64,000 nt of DNA from Colias croceus (Eukaryota; Arthropoda; Insecta; Lepidoptera; Pieridae). Position numbers and translations under genes: made by a program. Positions 12,010-24,372 of the stretch are shown piece after piece. Each line of letters opens with the position of its first letter. The stretch's first letter is position 1. The stretch is from contig NC_059541.1 in NCBI RefSeq assembly GCF_905220415.1, positions 446,501-510,500 on the forward strand, in the 5' to 3' direction. A model generated the notes under the pieces. It searched no databases and was not told the origin of the DNA. It saw only the letters and a list, made by a program, of their open reading frames with translations.

Positions 12010-12550
12010 GTAATTTATAAGCAGTTTCGACTGACTGTAGAATCGCTGTTAGGAGATGTAACAAATGGATAGGAAATTTGAATGCATTTTCAAATGACTG
12101 AAGATTTCTGCCCTGGGATGAGCCGCGAGCTGCTTGCAGCTCGCGCACCATGCACCCTCGAAGGTGAACCGCCTCCCGGAATAGAAAATATTTGAATTTG
12201 AAATTTATAAGCACTTCCGATTGACTGTGGAATCACTGTTTGCAGATAATAGCAAATTGACGGGGAATTTTAATGCATTTTCAAATGACTGAAGATTTCT
12301 GTCCTGGGATGCTTCGCGGGCTGCTTGCAGCCCGCGCACTACGCTCCCTCGAAGGTGGACAGCCTCCCGGAGTGGAAAATACTTGAATGGGGAATTTATA
12401 AGCATTACCGACTGACTGTGGAATCGCTGTTAGCAGAAAATTACAAATGGACTGGGAATTCTAACACATTTTCTAATGACTGCGCTATTGCTTCAACCCA
12501 GGGGCAAAAGGGGCTCGCGGGCTGCTTGCAGCCCGCGCACAACGCACCAG
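12010..12550 (+). repeat. ~190-bp hairpin-bearing tandem repeat (unit 1 example)
   Basis: Each monomer contains ATTTATAAGCA, a GACTG.CTGT.GAATC.CTGTT segment, GATTTCTG.CCTGGGATG, a palindrome such as GAGCTGCTTGCAGCTC or GCGGGCTGCTTGCAGCCCGC, then CGCACCACGCACCCTCGAAGG. The last monomer of every unit replaces the final part with CACAACGCACCAGCTAG and so becomes the Helitron 3' end. Confidence 0.8.
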
Positions 12551-12554
12551 CTAG
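12516..12554 (+). other. Helitron 3' terminus of unit 1: hairpin plus CTAG
   Basis: A perfect 10-bp inverted repeat with a TT loop (12516-12537) is followed after 13 bases by CTAG. The same block ends units 2-7 at 15539-15577, 18550-18588, 21356-21394, 24334-24372, 28536-28574 and 31207-31245. Confidence 0.85.
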
Positions 12555-15500
12555 TTATTATTATTATATTATAATATATAAAGCTACACTACCACTCACT
12601 GACATCGGGTTTCTCGGAAACTACGCGGAAAGTTGGGGGGATTTCGACGTGATCGTGTAGAGGTGCTCCGAGTGACCACCGGAAAAATATTGACAACTCC
12701 AACACCCTGGACAAGAGAGTGGACCCCTGGAGGTGCGCGGAAACGGTGCCACTTGGAGGGGGGGTGTCTGAACAAAAAATGCTCGGAACTGGTGGCGATT
12801 ACCAGGGGTGGTGGAAAAATGGGGATTTTCGCGAAAACAAGATGGCCGCCGTACTTTGCCAAAATCGCCGTTTATGAATCCTTACGTCTCAAATTTGGCA
12901 CACGTGCTCTGTTCGAGCCGGCAAATCGATCGGTGCCCCGTTCGAGTGGCTCCGGGCCCCCGTTTCCAACTTCCATACAACGTAAACTCCAACGGCCTGC
13001 GGAAACGGAGCGAGTTGGGTTGGGGGTCCCGGAACTAAAAATGATCACCACCCTGGGACGCTACCAGGGAGCCATAGTGGGACGCTCGATTTTGGAATTT
13101 TTCCATTTTTGGCGCAAACATAAAAACGTAAATTTAGACGAGGTGGTGCAATGGAGAAATACACCAATGATGCATTCGTACTCGCCCAGCTCCCAGGATA
13201 TCCAGAAAAATCCGAAATCTTAAACTTTCCCACATCTCGCGAAGACGGTCAACGGCCCGCGCAAACGGTAGCAGCTGCATCTGGGGTGCTCAAACTAAAG
13301 TTGGAGTAGACCTCGAGCAATTACCACAGATAGTGAAAAAAATTCAAAATGGCGGAAAAAATGGCCGCCGCCATACAAATTCTAAAACGGCCATCGCTGG
13401 TCCGATCGCGCTGAAACTTGGCACAGGGGCTTTAATCGAGCCGCACATTGAGGTGGCATACTCATAATCGAGTTTCCATCGCTGGTTTCCGAGTTTCATA
13501 CAACGTGAAATTCGACGGCTCTCCGAAACGGCGCCAGATAGCCGGGGGGTGTAGAACTAAAAAATGATCAGGAAGATGGGGTGCTACCAGGGCAATCGAG
13601 AAATTTCAAATTGGACGCAATTTTTTTTCAAAAAATGGCCAATTTTTCAAAGCAAGATGGTGGCGCCGGTTCCGTCACGATCAGTCTGAAAATTGACTTC
13701 TGTGCTCTGATTGGTCAGATTTACAAAACTGCATACTCAGAATTTCTCTCCGACCCCCGGTTTCCATTTTCCATACATCACGAAATTCAACGGCTCTCTG
13801 AACTGGTGGCACTTAGGTTGGGGTCACAAAGGTAAAAAATGTTTAAAAACTTAGTCCGCTTCCAGGCACATAAAAATTTTTGCTAAAAAGCGAATTTTTT
13901 TTTTCGAAAATTTTGTATGGAAATTTCCATAGTAGGAAGGGTAATTGAATAGCATCGGCAAAAGACGGCACCGACGGGCTGCTTGCTGCCCGCGCACCGC
14001 GCAACTTCGAGGGTTGACAGCCTCCCGGAGTAGAAAATATTTATTAACTTTTGAACTACCGCACGAGCCAAGCGAGCGAAGCGAGCGAGTCACGGCAGCG
14101 GCCGGCGTAAATATTTAAATAGATAGCGAGGAGCGAAGCGACGAGCGTGTTAGGTTAACTTTTGAACTACTTACTGCACGAGCCAAGTGAGCGAAGCGAG
14201 CGAGTCGCGTCAACGGCCGGCCTAAATATTCAAATAGGTAGCGAGGAGCGAAGCGACGAGCGTGTTAGGTTAACTTATGAACTACCTACCGCACGAGCCA
14301 AGCGAGCGAAGCGAGCGAGTTGCGGCAGCTGCCAGCCTAAATATTCAAATAGGTAGCGAGGAGCGAAGCGACGAGCGTGTTAGGTTAACTCTTGAACAGT
14401 TTATTATGAAAAGTCACTGCCCGCTATCGATAAGACGTTGCAAAAATTTTACCAATATTTGAATAAGTAATTTATAAGCAGTTTAGGTAGCGAGGAGCGA
14501 AGCGACGAGCGTGTAAGGTTAACTTTTGAACTACCACACGAGCCATGCGAGCGAAGCGAGCGAGTCACGGTAGCGGCCGCCGGCCGGCCTAAATATTCAA
14601 ATAGGTAGCGAGGAGCGAAGCGACGAGCGTGTTAGGTTAACTTTTGAACTACCTATCGCACGAGCCAAGCGAGCGAAGCGAGCGAGTCGCGGCAGCGGCC
14701 GGCCTAAATATTCGAATAGGTAGCGAGGAGCGAAGCGACGAGCGTGTTAGGTTAACTCTTGAACAGTTTATTATGAAAAGTCACTGCCCGCTATCGATAA
14801 GACGTTTCAAAAATTTTACCAATATTTGAATAAGTAATTTATAAGCAGTTTCGACTGACTGTAGAATCGCTGTTAGCAGATGTTACAAATGGAAAGGAAA
14901 TTCGAATGCATTTTCAAATGACTGAAGATTTCTGCCCTGGGATGAGCCGCGAGCTGCTTGCAGCTCGCGCACCACTCACCCTCGAAGGTGGACAGCCCCC
15001 CGGAATATAAAATATTTGAATGGGGAATTTATATGCATTACCGACTGACTGTAGAATCGCTGTTAGGAGATGTAACAAATGGATAGGAAATTCGAATGCA
15101 TTTTCAAATGACGGAAGATTTCTGCCCTGGGATGCTTCGCGGGCTGCTTGCAGCCCGCGCACTACGCTCCCTCGAAGGTGGACAACCTCCCGGAGTGGAA
15201 AATACTTGAATGGGGAATTTATAAGCATTACCGACCGACTGTAGAATCGCTGTTAGCAGATGTAACAAATGGACAGGAAATTCGAATGCATTTTCAAATG
15301 ACTGCCCTATTGCTTCAACTCAGGGGCAAAAGGGGCTCGCGGGCTGCTTGCAGCCCGCGCACCACGCACCCTCGAAGGTCGACAGCATTCCAGAATAGAA
15401 AATATTTGAATTGGGAATTTATAAGCACTTCCGATTGACTGTGGAATCGCTGTTAGCAGGAAATTACAAATGGACTGGGAATTCCAACACATTTTCTAAT

Positions 15501-15577
15501 GACTGCCCTATTGCTTCAACCCTGGGGCAAAAGGAGCTCGCGGGCTGCTTGCAGCCCGCGCACAACGCACCAGCTAG
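12555..15577 (+). mobile_element. Helitron-like array, unit 2
   Basis: It is joined to unit 1 by TTATTATTATTAT-type sequence instead of a direct CTAG|TC contact. Sub-blocks: 5' repeats to about 13990, 115-bp minisatellite about 14055-14765, ~190-bp monomers about 14850-15530, terminal hairpin 15539-15560, CTAG 15574-15577. The unit appears identical, base for base where compared, to unit 3 at a 3,011-bp offset. Confidence 0.85.
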
Positions 15578-18500
15578 TATTATAATATATAAAGCTACAC
15601 TACCACTCACTGACATCGGGTTTCTCGGAAACTACGCGGAAAGTTGGGGGGATTTCGACGTGATCGTGTAGAGGTGCTCCGAGTGACCACCGGAAAAATA
15701 TTGACAACTCCAACACCCTGGACAAGAGAGTGGACCCCTGGAGGTGCGCGGAAACGGTGCCACTTGGAGGGGGGGTGTCTGAACAAAAAATGCTCGGAAC
15801 TGGTGGCGATTACCAGGGGTGGTGGAAAAATGGGGATTTTCGCGAAAACAAGATGGCCGCCGTACTTTGCCAAAATCGCCGTTTATGAATCCTTACGTCT
15901 CAAATTTGGCACACGTGCTCTGTTCGAGCCGGCAAATCGATCGGTGCCCCGTTCGAGTGGCTCCGGGCCCCCGTTTCCAACTTCCATACAACGTAAACTC
16001 CAACGGCCTGCGGAAACGGAGCGAGTTGGGTTGGGGGTCCCGGAACTAAAAATGATCACCACCCTGGGACGCTACCAGGGAGCCATAGTGGGACGCTCGA
16101 TTTTGGAATTTTTCCATTTTTGGCGCAAACATAAAAACGTAAATTTAGACGAGGTGGTGCAATGGAGAAATACACCAATGATGCATTCGTACTCGCCCAG
16201 CTCCCAGGATATCCAGAAAAATCCGAAATCTTAAACTTTCCCACATCTCGCGAAGACGGTCAACGGCCCGCGCAAACGGTAGCAGCTGCATCTGGGGTGC
16301 TCAAACTAAAGTTGGAGTAGACCTCGAGCAATTACCACAGATAGTGAAAAAAATTCAAAATGGCGGAAAAAATGGCCGCCGCCATACAAATTCTAAAACG
16401 GCCATCGCTGGTCCGATCGCGCTGAAACTTGGCACAGGGGCTTTAATCGAGCCGCACATTGAGGTGGCATACTCATAATCGAGTTTCCATCGCTGGTTTC
16501 CGAGTTTCATACAACGTGAAATTCGACGGCTCTCCGAAACGGCGCCAGATAGCCGGGGGGTGTAGAACTAAAAAATGATCAGGAAGATGGGGTGCTACCA
16601 GGGCAATCGAGAAATTTCAAATTGGACGCAATTTTTTTTCAAAAAATGGCCAATTTTTCAAAGCAAGATGGTGGCGCCGGTTCCGTCACGATCAGTCTGA
16701 AAATTGACTTCTGTGCTCTGATTGGTCAGATTTACAAAACTGCATACTCAGAATTTCTCTCCGACCCCCGGTTTCCATTTTCCATACATCACGAAATTCA
16801 ACGGCTCTCTGAACTGGTGGCACTTAGGTTGGGGTCACAAAGGTAAAAAATGTTTAAAAACTTAGTCCGCTTCCAGGCACATAAAAATTTTTGCTAAAAA
16901 GCGAATTTTTTTTTTCGAAAATTTTGTATGGAAATTTCCATAGTAGGAAGGGTAATTGAATAGCATCGGCAAAAGACGGCACCGACGGGCTGCTTGCTGC
17001 CCGCGCACCGCGCAACTTCGAGGGTTGACAGCCTCCCGGAGTAGAAAATATTTATTAACTTTTGAACTACCGCACGAGCCAAGCGAGCGAAGCGAGCGAG
17101 TCACGGCAGCGGCCGGCGTAAATATTTAAATAGATAGCGAGGAGCGAAGCGACGAGCGTGTTAGGTTAACTTTTGAACTACTTACTGCACGAGCCAAGTG
17201 AGCGAAGCGAGCGAGTCGCGTCAACGGCCGGCCTAAATATTCAAATAGGTAGCGAGGAGCGAAGCGACGAGCGTGTTAGGTTAACTTATGAACTACCTAC
17301 CGCACGAGCCAAGCGAGCGAAGCGAGCGAGTTGCGGCAGCTGCCAGCCTAAATATTCAAATAGGTAGCGAGGAGCGAAGCGACGAGCGTGTTAGGTTAAC
17401 TCTTGAACAGTTTATTATGAAAAGTCACTGCCCGCTATCGATAAGACGTTGCAAAAATTTTACCAATATTTGAATAAGTAATTTATAAGCAGTTTAGGTA
17501 GCGAGGAGCGAAGCGACGAGCGTGTAAGGTTAACTTTTGAACTACCACACGAGCCATGCGAGCGAAGCGAGCGAGTCACGGTAGCGGCCGCCGGCCGGCC
17601 TAAATATTCAAATAGGTAGCGAGGAGCGAAGCGACGAGCGTGTTAGGTTAACTTTTGAACTACCTATCGCACGAGCCAAGCGAGCGAAGCGAGCGAGTCG
17701 CGGCAGCGGCCGGCCTAAATATTCGAATAGGTAGCGAGGAGCGAAGCGACGAGCGTGTTAGGTTAACTCTTGAACAGTTTATTATGAAAAGTCACTGCCC
17801 GCTATCGATAAGACGTTTCAAAAATTTTACCAATATTTGAATAAGTAATTTATAAGCAGTTTCGACTGACTGTAGAATCGCTGTTAGCAGATGTTACAAA
17901 TGGAAAGGAAATTCGAATGCATTTTCAAATGACTGAAGATTTCTGCCCTGGGATGAGCCGCGAGCTGCTTGCAGCTCGCGCACCACTCACCCTCGAAGGT
18001 GGACAGCCCCCCGGAATATAAAATATTTGAATGGGGAATTTATATGCATTACCGACTGACTGTAGAATCGCTGTTAGGAGATGTAACAAATGGATAGGAA
18101 ATTCGAATGCATTTTCAAATGACGGAAGATTTCTGCCCTGGGATGCTTCGCGGGCTGCTTGCAGCCCGCGCACTACGCTCCCTCGAAGGTGGACAACCTC
18201 CCGGAGTGGAAAATACTTGAATGGGGAATTTATAAGCATTACCGACCGACTGTAGAATCGCTGTTAGCAGATGTAACAAATGGACAGGAAATTCGAATGC
18301 ATTTTCAAATGACTGCCCTATTGCTTCAACTCAGGGGCAAAAGGGGCTCGCGGGCTGCTTGCAGCCCGCGCACCACGCACCCTCGAAGGTCGACAGCATT
18401 CCAGAATAGAAAATATTTGAATTGGGAATTTATAAGCACTTCCGATTGACTGTGGAATCGCTGTTAGCAGGAAATTACAAATGGACTGGGAATTCCAACA

Positions 18501-18588
18501 CATTTTCTAATGACTGCCCTATTGCTTCAACCCTGGGGCAAAAGGAGCTCGCGGGCTGCTTGCAGCCCGCGCACAACGCACCAGCTAG
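15578..18588 (+). mobile_element. Helitron-like array, unit 3 (twin of unit 2)
   Basis: Every internal landmark sits exactly 3,011 bp after its counterpart in unit 2, and all chance frames encode identical peptides. Sub-blocks: 115-bp minisatellite about 17066-17776, ~190-bp monomers about 17861-18540, terminal hairpin 18550-18571, CTAG 18585-18588. Only the A/T-rich junction upstream differs in length. Confidence 0.85.
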
Positions 18589-21394
18589 TTATTATTATAT
18601 ATAAAGCTACACTACCACTCACTCACTGACATCGGTTTTCTCGGAAACTACGTGGAAAGTGGGGGGGATAATGACGTGATCGTGTAGAGGTGCGCCGAGT
18701 GACCAGAGGAAAAATATAGCGATCTCGATCATCTTCGAAAACCAAGTGGACCCCTGGAGGTGCGCAAAAACGGTGATACCTGGAGGGGGGGTGTCTGAAC
18801 AAAAAATGCTCGGAACTGGTGGCGATTACCAGGGGTGGTGGAAAAATGGGGATTTTCGCGAAAACAAGATGGCCGCCGTACTTTGCCAAAATCGCCGTTT
18901 ATGAATCCTTACGTCTCAAATTTGGCACACGTGCTCTGTTCGAGCCGGCGAATCGATCGGTGCCCCGTTCGAGTGGCTCCGGGCCCCCGTTTCCAACTTC
19001 CATACAACATAAACTCCAACGGCCCGCGGAAACGGTGCGAGTTGGGTGGGGGGTCCCGGAACTAAAAATGATCACCACCCTGGGACGCTACCAGGGAGCC
19101 GTAGTGGGACGCTCGATTTTGGAATTTTTCCATTTTTGGCGCAAACATAAAAACGTAAATTTAGCCGAGGTGGCGCAACGCGGAAACACACTCTCACCAC
19201 GTTTGTACTCGCCCAGCTCCCAGGATATCCAGAAAAATCCGAAATCTTGAACTTTCTCACAGCCCGCGGAGACGGTCAACGGCCTGCGCAAACGGTAGCA
19301 GCTACATCTGGGGTGCTCGAACTAAACTTGTAGTAGACCTCGAGCAATTACCACAGATAGTGAAAAAAATTCAAAATGGCGGAAAAAATGGCCGCCGCCA
19401 TACAAATTCTAAAACGGCCATCGCTGGTCCGATCGCGCTGAAACTTGGCACAGGGGCTTTAATCGAGCCGCACATTAAGTTGGCATACTCATAATTGAGT
19501 TTCCATGGCTGGTTTCTGAGTTTCATACAACACAAAATTCGACGGCTCTCCGAAACGGCGCCAGATAGCCGGGGGGTGTAGAACTAAAAAATGATCAGGA
19601 AGATGGGGTGCTACCAGGGCAATTGAGAAATTTCAAATTGGACGTAATTTTTTTTTTCAAAAATGGCCGATTTTTCGAGGCAAGATGGTGGCGCCGGTTA
19701 CTTTACGATCGGTCTGAAAATTGACTTTTGTGCTCTGATCGGCCAGATTTACAAAACTGCATACTCCGAATTTCTCTCCGACCCCCGGTTTCCATTTTCC
19801 ATACATCACATAATTCAACGGCTCTCTGAACCGGTGGCAGGTAGGTCGTGGTCGCCAAAGTAAAAAATGCTTCAAAATCTGGTCCGCTTCCAGATATATA
19901 AAAATTTTTGTTAAAAAGCGAAATTTTTTTTTCGAAAATTTTGTATGGAAATTTCCATAGTAGGAAGGGTAATTGAATAGCATCGGCAAAAGACGGCACC
20001 GCGGGCTGCTTGCTGCCCGCGCACCGCGCAACTTCGAGGGTTGACAGCCTCCCGGAGTAGAAAATATTTATTAACTTTTGAACTACCGCACGAGCCAAGC
20101 GAGCGAAGCGAGCGAGTCACGGCAGCGGCCAGTGTAAATATTCAAATAGGTAGCGAGGAGCGAAGCGACGAGCGTGTTAGGTTAACTTTTGAACTACTTA
20201 CCGCAAGAGCCAAGCGAGCGAAGCGAGCGAGTCGCATCAACGGCCGGCCTAAATATTCAAATAGGTAGCGAGGAGCGAAGCGACGAGCGTGTTAGGTTAA
20301 CTTATGAACTACCTACCGCACGAGCCAAGCGAGCGAAGCGAGCGAGTTGCGGCAGCGGCCGGCCTAAATATTCAAATAGGTAGCGAGGAGCGAAGCGACG
20401 AGCGTGTTAGGTTAACTCTTGAACAGTTTATTATGAAAAGTCACTGCCCGCTATCGATAGACGTTTCAAAAATTTTACCAATATTTGAATAAGTAATTTA
20501 TAAGCAGTTTAAGTAGCGAGGAGCGAAGCGACGAGCGTGTAAGGTTAACTTTTGAACTACCACACGAGCCATGCGAGCGAAGCGAGCGAGTCACGGCAGC
20601 GGCCGGCCTAAATATTCAAATAGGTAGCGAGGAGCGAAGCGACGAGCATGTTAGGTTAACTTTTGAACTACCTATCGCACGAGCCAAGCGAGCGAAGCGA
20701 GCGAGACGCGGCAGCGGCCGGCCTAAATATTCAAATAGGTAGCGAGGAGCGAAGCGACGAGCGTGTTAGGTTAACTCTTGAACAGTTTATTATGAAAAGT
20801 CACTACCCGCTATCGATAAGACGTTTCAAAAATTTAACAATATTTGAATAAGTAATTTATAAGCAGTTTCGACTAACTGTAGAATCGCTGTTAGCAGATG
20901 TTACAAATGGAAAGGAAATTCGAATGCATTTTCAAATGACTGAAGATTTCTGCCCTGGGATGAGCCGCGAGCTGCTTGCAGCTCGCGCACCACGCACCCT
21001 CGAAGGTGGACAGCCCCCCGGAATAGAAAATATTTGAATGGGGAATTTATAAGCATTACCGACTGACTGTAGAATCGCTGTTAGGTGATGTAACAAATGG
21101 AAAGGAAATTCGAATGCATTTTCAAATGACTGAAGATTTCTGCCCTGGGATGAGCCGCGAGCTGCTTGCAGCTCGTGCACCACGCACCCTCGAAGGTGGA
21201 CAGCCCCCCGGAATAGAAAATATTTGAATGGGGAATTTATAAGCATTACCGACTGACTGTAGAATCGCTGTTAGCAGATGTAACAAATGGACAGAAAATC
21301 CGAATATATTTTCAAATGACTGCCCTATTGCTTCAACCCAGGGGCAAAAGGGGCTCGCGGGCTGCTTGCAGCCCGCGCACAACGCACCAGCTAG
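18589..21394 (+). mobile_element. Helitron-like array, unit 4
   Basis: The layout is the same as in the other units but with fewer monomers: 115-bp minisatellite about 20080-20770, ~190-bp monomers about 20860-21340 (a clean pair 190 bp apart at 21001 and 21191), terminal hairpin 21356-21377, CTAG 21391-21394. It diverges from units 2 and 3 by scattered substitutions, such as the GCCGAGGTGGCGCAACG segment near 19163. Confidence 0.85.
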
Positions 21395-24372
21395 TTTATT
21401 ATTATTATATATAAAGCTACACTACCACTCACTCACTGACATCGGTTTTCTCGGAAACTACGTGGAAAGTGGGGGGGATTTCGATGTGATCGTGTAGAAG
21501 TGCGCCGAGTGACCAGAGGAAAAATATAGCGATCTGGATCATCTTCGAATACCGAGTGGACCCCTGGAGGTGCGCAAAAACGGTGCCACCTGGAGGGGGG
21601 GTGTCTGAACAAAAAATGCTCAGAACTGGTGGCGATTACCAGGGGAGGTGGAAAAATGGGGATTTTCGCGAAAACAAGATGGCCGCCGTACTTTGCCAAA
21701 ATCGCCGTTTATGAATCCTTACGTCCCAAATTTGGCACACGTGCTCTGTTCGAGCCGGCGAATCGATCGGTGCCCCGTTCGAGTGGCTCCGGGCCCCCGT
21801 TTCCAACTTCCATACAACGTAAACTCCAACGGCCTGCGGAAACGGTGCGAGTTGGGTTGGGGGTCCCGGAACTAAAAATGATCACCACCCTGGGACGCTA
21901 CCAGGGAGCCATAGTGGGACGCTCGATTTTGGAATTTTTCCATTTTTGGCGCAAACATAAAAACGTAAATTTAGACGAGGTGGTGCAATGGAGAAATACA
22001 CCAATGATGCATTCGTACTCGCCCAGCTCCCAGGATATCCAGAAAAATCCGAAATCTTAAACTTTCCCTCATCTCTCGAAGACGGTCAACGGCCCGCGCA
22101 AACGGTAGCAGCTACATCTGGGGTGCTCAAACTAAACTTGGAGTAGACCTCGAGCAATTACCACAGATAGTGAAAAAAATTCAAAATGGCGGAAAAAATG
22201 GCCGCCGCCATACAAATTCTAAAACGGCCATCGCTGGTCCGATTGCGCTGAAACTTGGCACAGGGGCTTTAATCGAGCCGCATATTAAGTTGGCATACTC
22301 ATAATCGAGTTTCCATAGCTGGTTTCCGAGTTTCATACAACGCGAAATTCGACGGCTCTCCGAAACGGCGCAAGATAGGTGGGGGGTGTAGAACTAAAAA
22401 ATGATCAGGAAGATGGGGTGCTACCAGGGCAATCGAGAAATTTCAAATTGGACGTAATTTTTTTTCAAAAAATGGCCAATTTTTCAAAGCAAGATGGTGG
22501 CGCCGGTTACTTTACGATGGGTCTAAAAATTGACTTTTGTGCTCTTGTCGGCTATATTCACAAAACTGCATACTCAGAATCTCTCTCCGACCCCTGGTTT
22601 CCATTTTCCATACATCACGAAATTCAACGGCTCTCTGAACCGGTGGCAGGTAGGTTGGGGTCGTCGAAGTAAAAAATGCTTCAAAACCTGGTCCGCTTCC
22701 AGACATGTAAAAATTTTTGGTAAAAAAGCGAATTTTTTTTTTCGAAAATTTTGTATGGAAATTTCCATAGTAGGAAGGGTGATTGAATTTTATTATTGGT
22801 GTCACGGCAGCGGCCAGCGTAAATATTCAAATAGGTAGCGAGGAGCGAAGCGACGAGCGTGTTAGGTTAACTTTTGAACTACTTACCGCACGAGCCAAGC
22901 GAGCGAAGCGAGCGAGTCGCGTCAACGGCCGGCCTAAATATTCAAATAGGTAGCGAGGAGCGAAGCGACGAGCGTGTTAGGTTAACTTATGAACTACCTA
23001 CCGCACGAGCCAAGCGAGCGAAGCGAGCGAGTTGCGGCAGCGGCCGGCCTAAATATTCAAATAGGTAGCGAGGAGCGAAGCGACGAGCGTGTTAGGTTAA
23101 CTCTTGAACAGTTTATTATGAAAAGTCACTGCCCGCTATCGATAAGACGTTTCAAAAATTTTACCAATATTTGAATAAGTAATTTATAAGCAGTTTAGGT
23201 AGCGAGGAGCGAAGCGACGAGCGTGTAAGGTTAACTTTTGAACTACCACACGAGCCATGCGAGCGAAGCGAGCGAGTCACGACAGCGGCCGGCCTAAATA
23301 TTCAAATAGGTAGCGAGGAGCGAAGCGACGAGCGTGTTAGGTTAACTTTTGAACTACCTATCGCACGAGCCAAGCGAGCGAAGCGAGCGAGTCGCGGCAG
23401 CGGCCGGCCTAAATATTCAAATAGGTAGCGAGGAGCGAAGCGACGAGCGTGTTAGGTTAACTTTTGAACTACCTATCGCACGAGCCAAGCGAGCGAAGCG
23501 AGCGAGTCGCGGCAGCGGCCGGCCTAAATATTCAAATAGGTAGCGAGGAGCGAAGCGACGAGCGTGTTAGGTTAACTCTTGAGTTTATTATGAAAAGTCA
23601 CTGCCCGCTATCGATAAGACGTTTCAAAAATTTAACAACATTTGAATTAGTAATTTATAAGCAGTTTCGACTGACTGTAGAATCGCTGTTAGCAGATGTT
23701 ACAAATGGAAAGGAAATTCGAATGCATTTTCAAATGACTGAAGATTTCTGCCCTGGGATGAGCCGCGAGCTGCTTGCAGCTCGCGCACCACGCACCCTCG
23801 AAGGTGGACAGCCCCCCGGAATAGAAAATTTTGAATGGGGAATTTATAAGCATTACCGACTGACTGTAGAATCGCTGTTAGGAGATGTAACAAATGGATA
23901 GGAAATTTGAATGCATTTTCAAATGACTGAAGATTTCTGCCCTGGGATGAGCCGCGAGCTGCTTGCAGCTCGCGCACCATGCACCCTCGAAGGTGAACCG
24001 CCCCCCGGAATAGAAAATATTTGACATTTATAAGCACTTCCGATTGACTGTGGAATCGCTGTTTGCAGATAATAGCAAATTGACGGGAAATTTTAATGCA
24101 TTTTCAAATGACTGAAGATTTCTGTCCTGGGATGTTTCGCGGGCTGCTTGCAGCCCGCGCACTACGCTCCCTCGAAGGTGGACAGCCTCCCGGAGTGGAA
24201 AATACTTGAATGGGGAATTTATAAGCATTACCGACTGACTGTGGATTCGCTGTTAGCAGAAAATTACAAATGGACTGGGAATTCTAACACATTTTCTAAA
24301 CCAACCAGCTTCAACCCAGGGGCAAAAGGGGCTCGCGGGCTGCTTGCAGCCCGCGCACAACGCACCAGCTAG
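21395..24372 (+). mobile_element. Helitron-like array, unit 5
   Basis: Here the 5' block passes straight into the 115-bp minisatellite at about 22795, so the intermediate hairpin segment (present at 11043-11064 in unit 1) is deleted. The 115-bp array spans about 22800-23580 and the ~190-bp monomers about 23650-24300. The terminal hairpin is at 24334-24355 and CTAG at 24369-24372. Confidence 0.85.

Larger units (their letters stand above)
9625..12554 (+). mobile_element. Helitron-like array, unit 1
   Basis: The unit runs from TCATATATATATAAAG to the terminal CTAG (12551-12554). The 5' half (to about 10990) is non-coding and built of five diverged ~262-bp repeats. A 115-bp minisatellite follows (about 11120-11950), then ~190-bp monomers (about 12010-12500). 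Last comes a perfect 10-bp-stem hairpin CGCGGGCTGC-TT-GCAGCCCGCG (12516-12537), 13 bases before CTAG. TC start, subterminal GC hairpin and CTAG end are Helitron features. There is no Rep or helicase frame, so the unit is non-autonomous. Confidence 0.85.

Noticed and set aside
12633..13223. 196-codon open frame (and 143-, 120- and 88-codon relatives) in the Helitron units
   Set aside because: The frame is shortened or broken in other units, the peptide is low in recognisable features, and equally long frames occur on the opposite strand. Not treated as genes.
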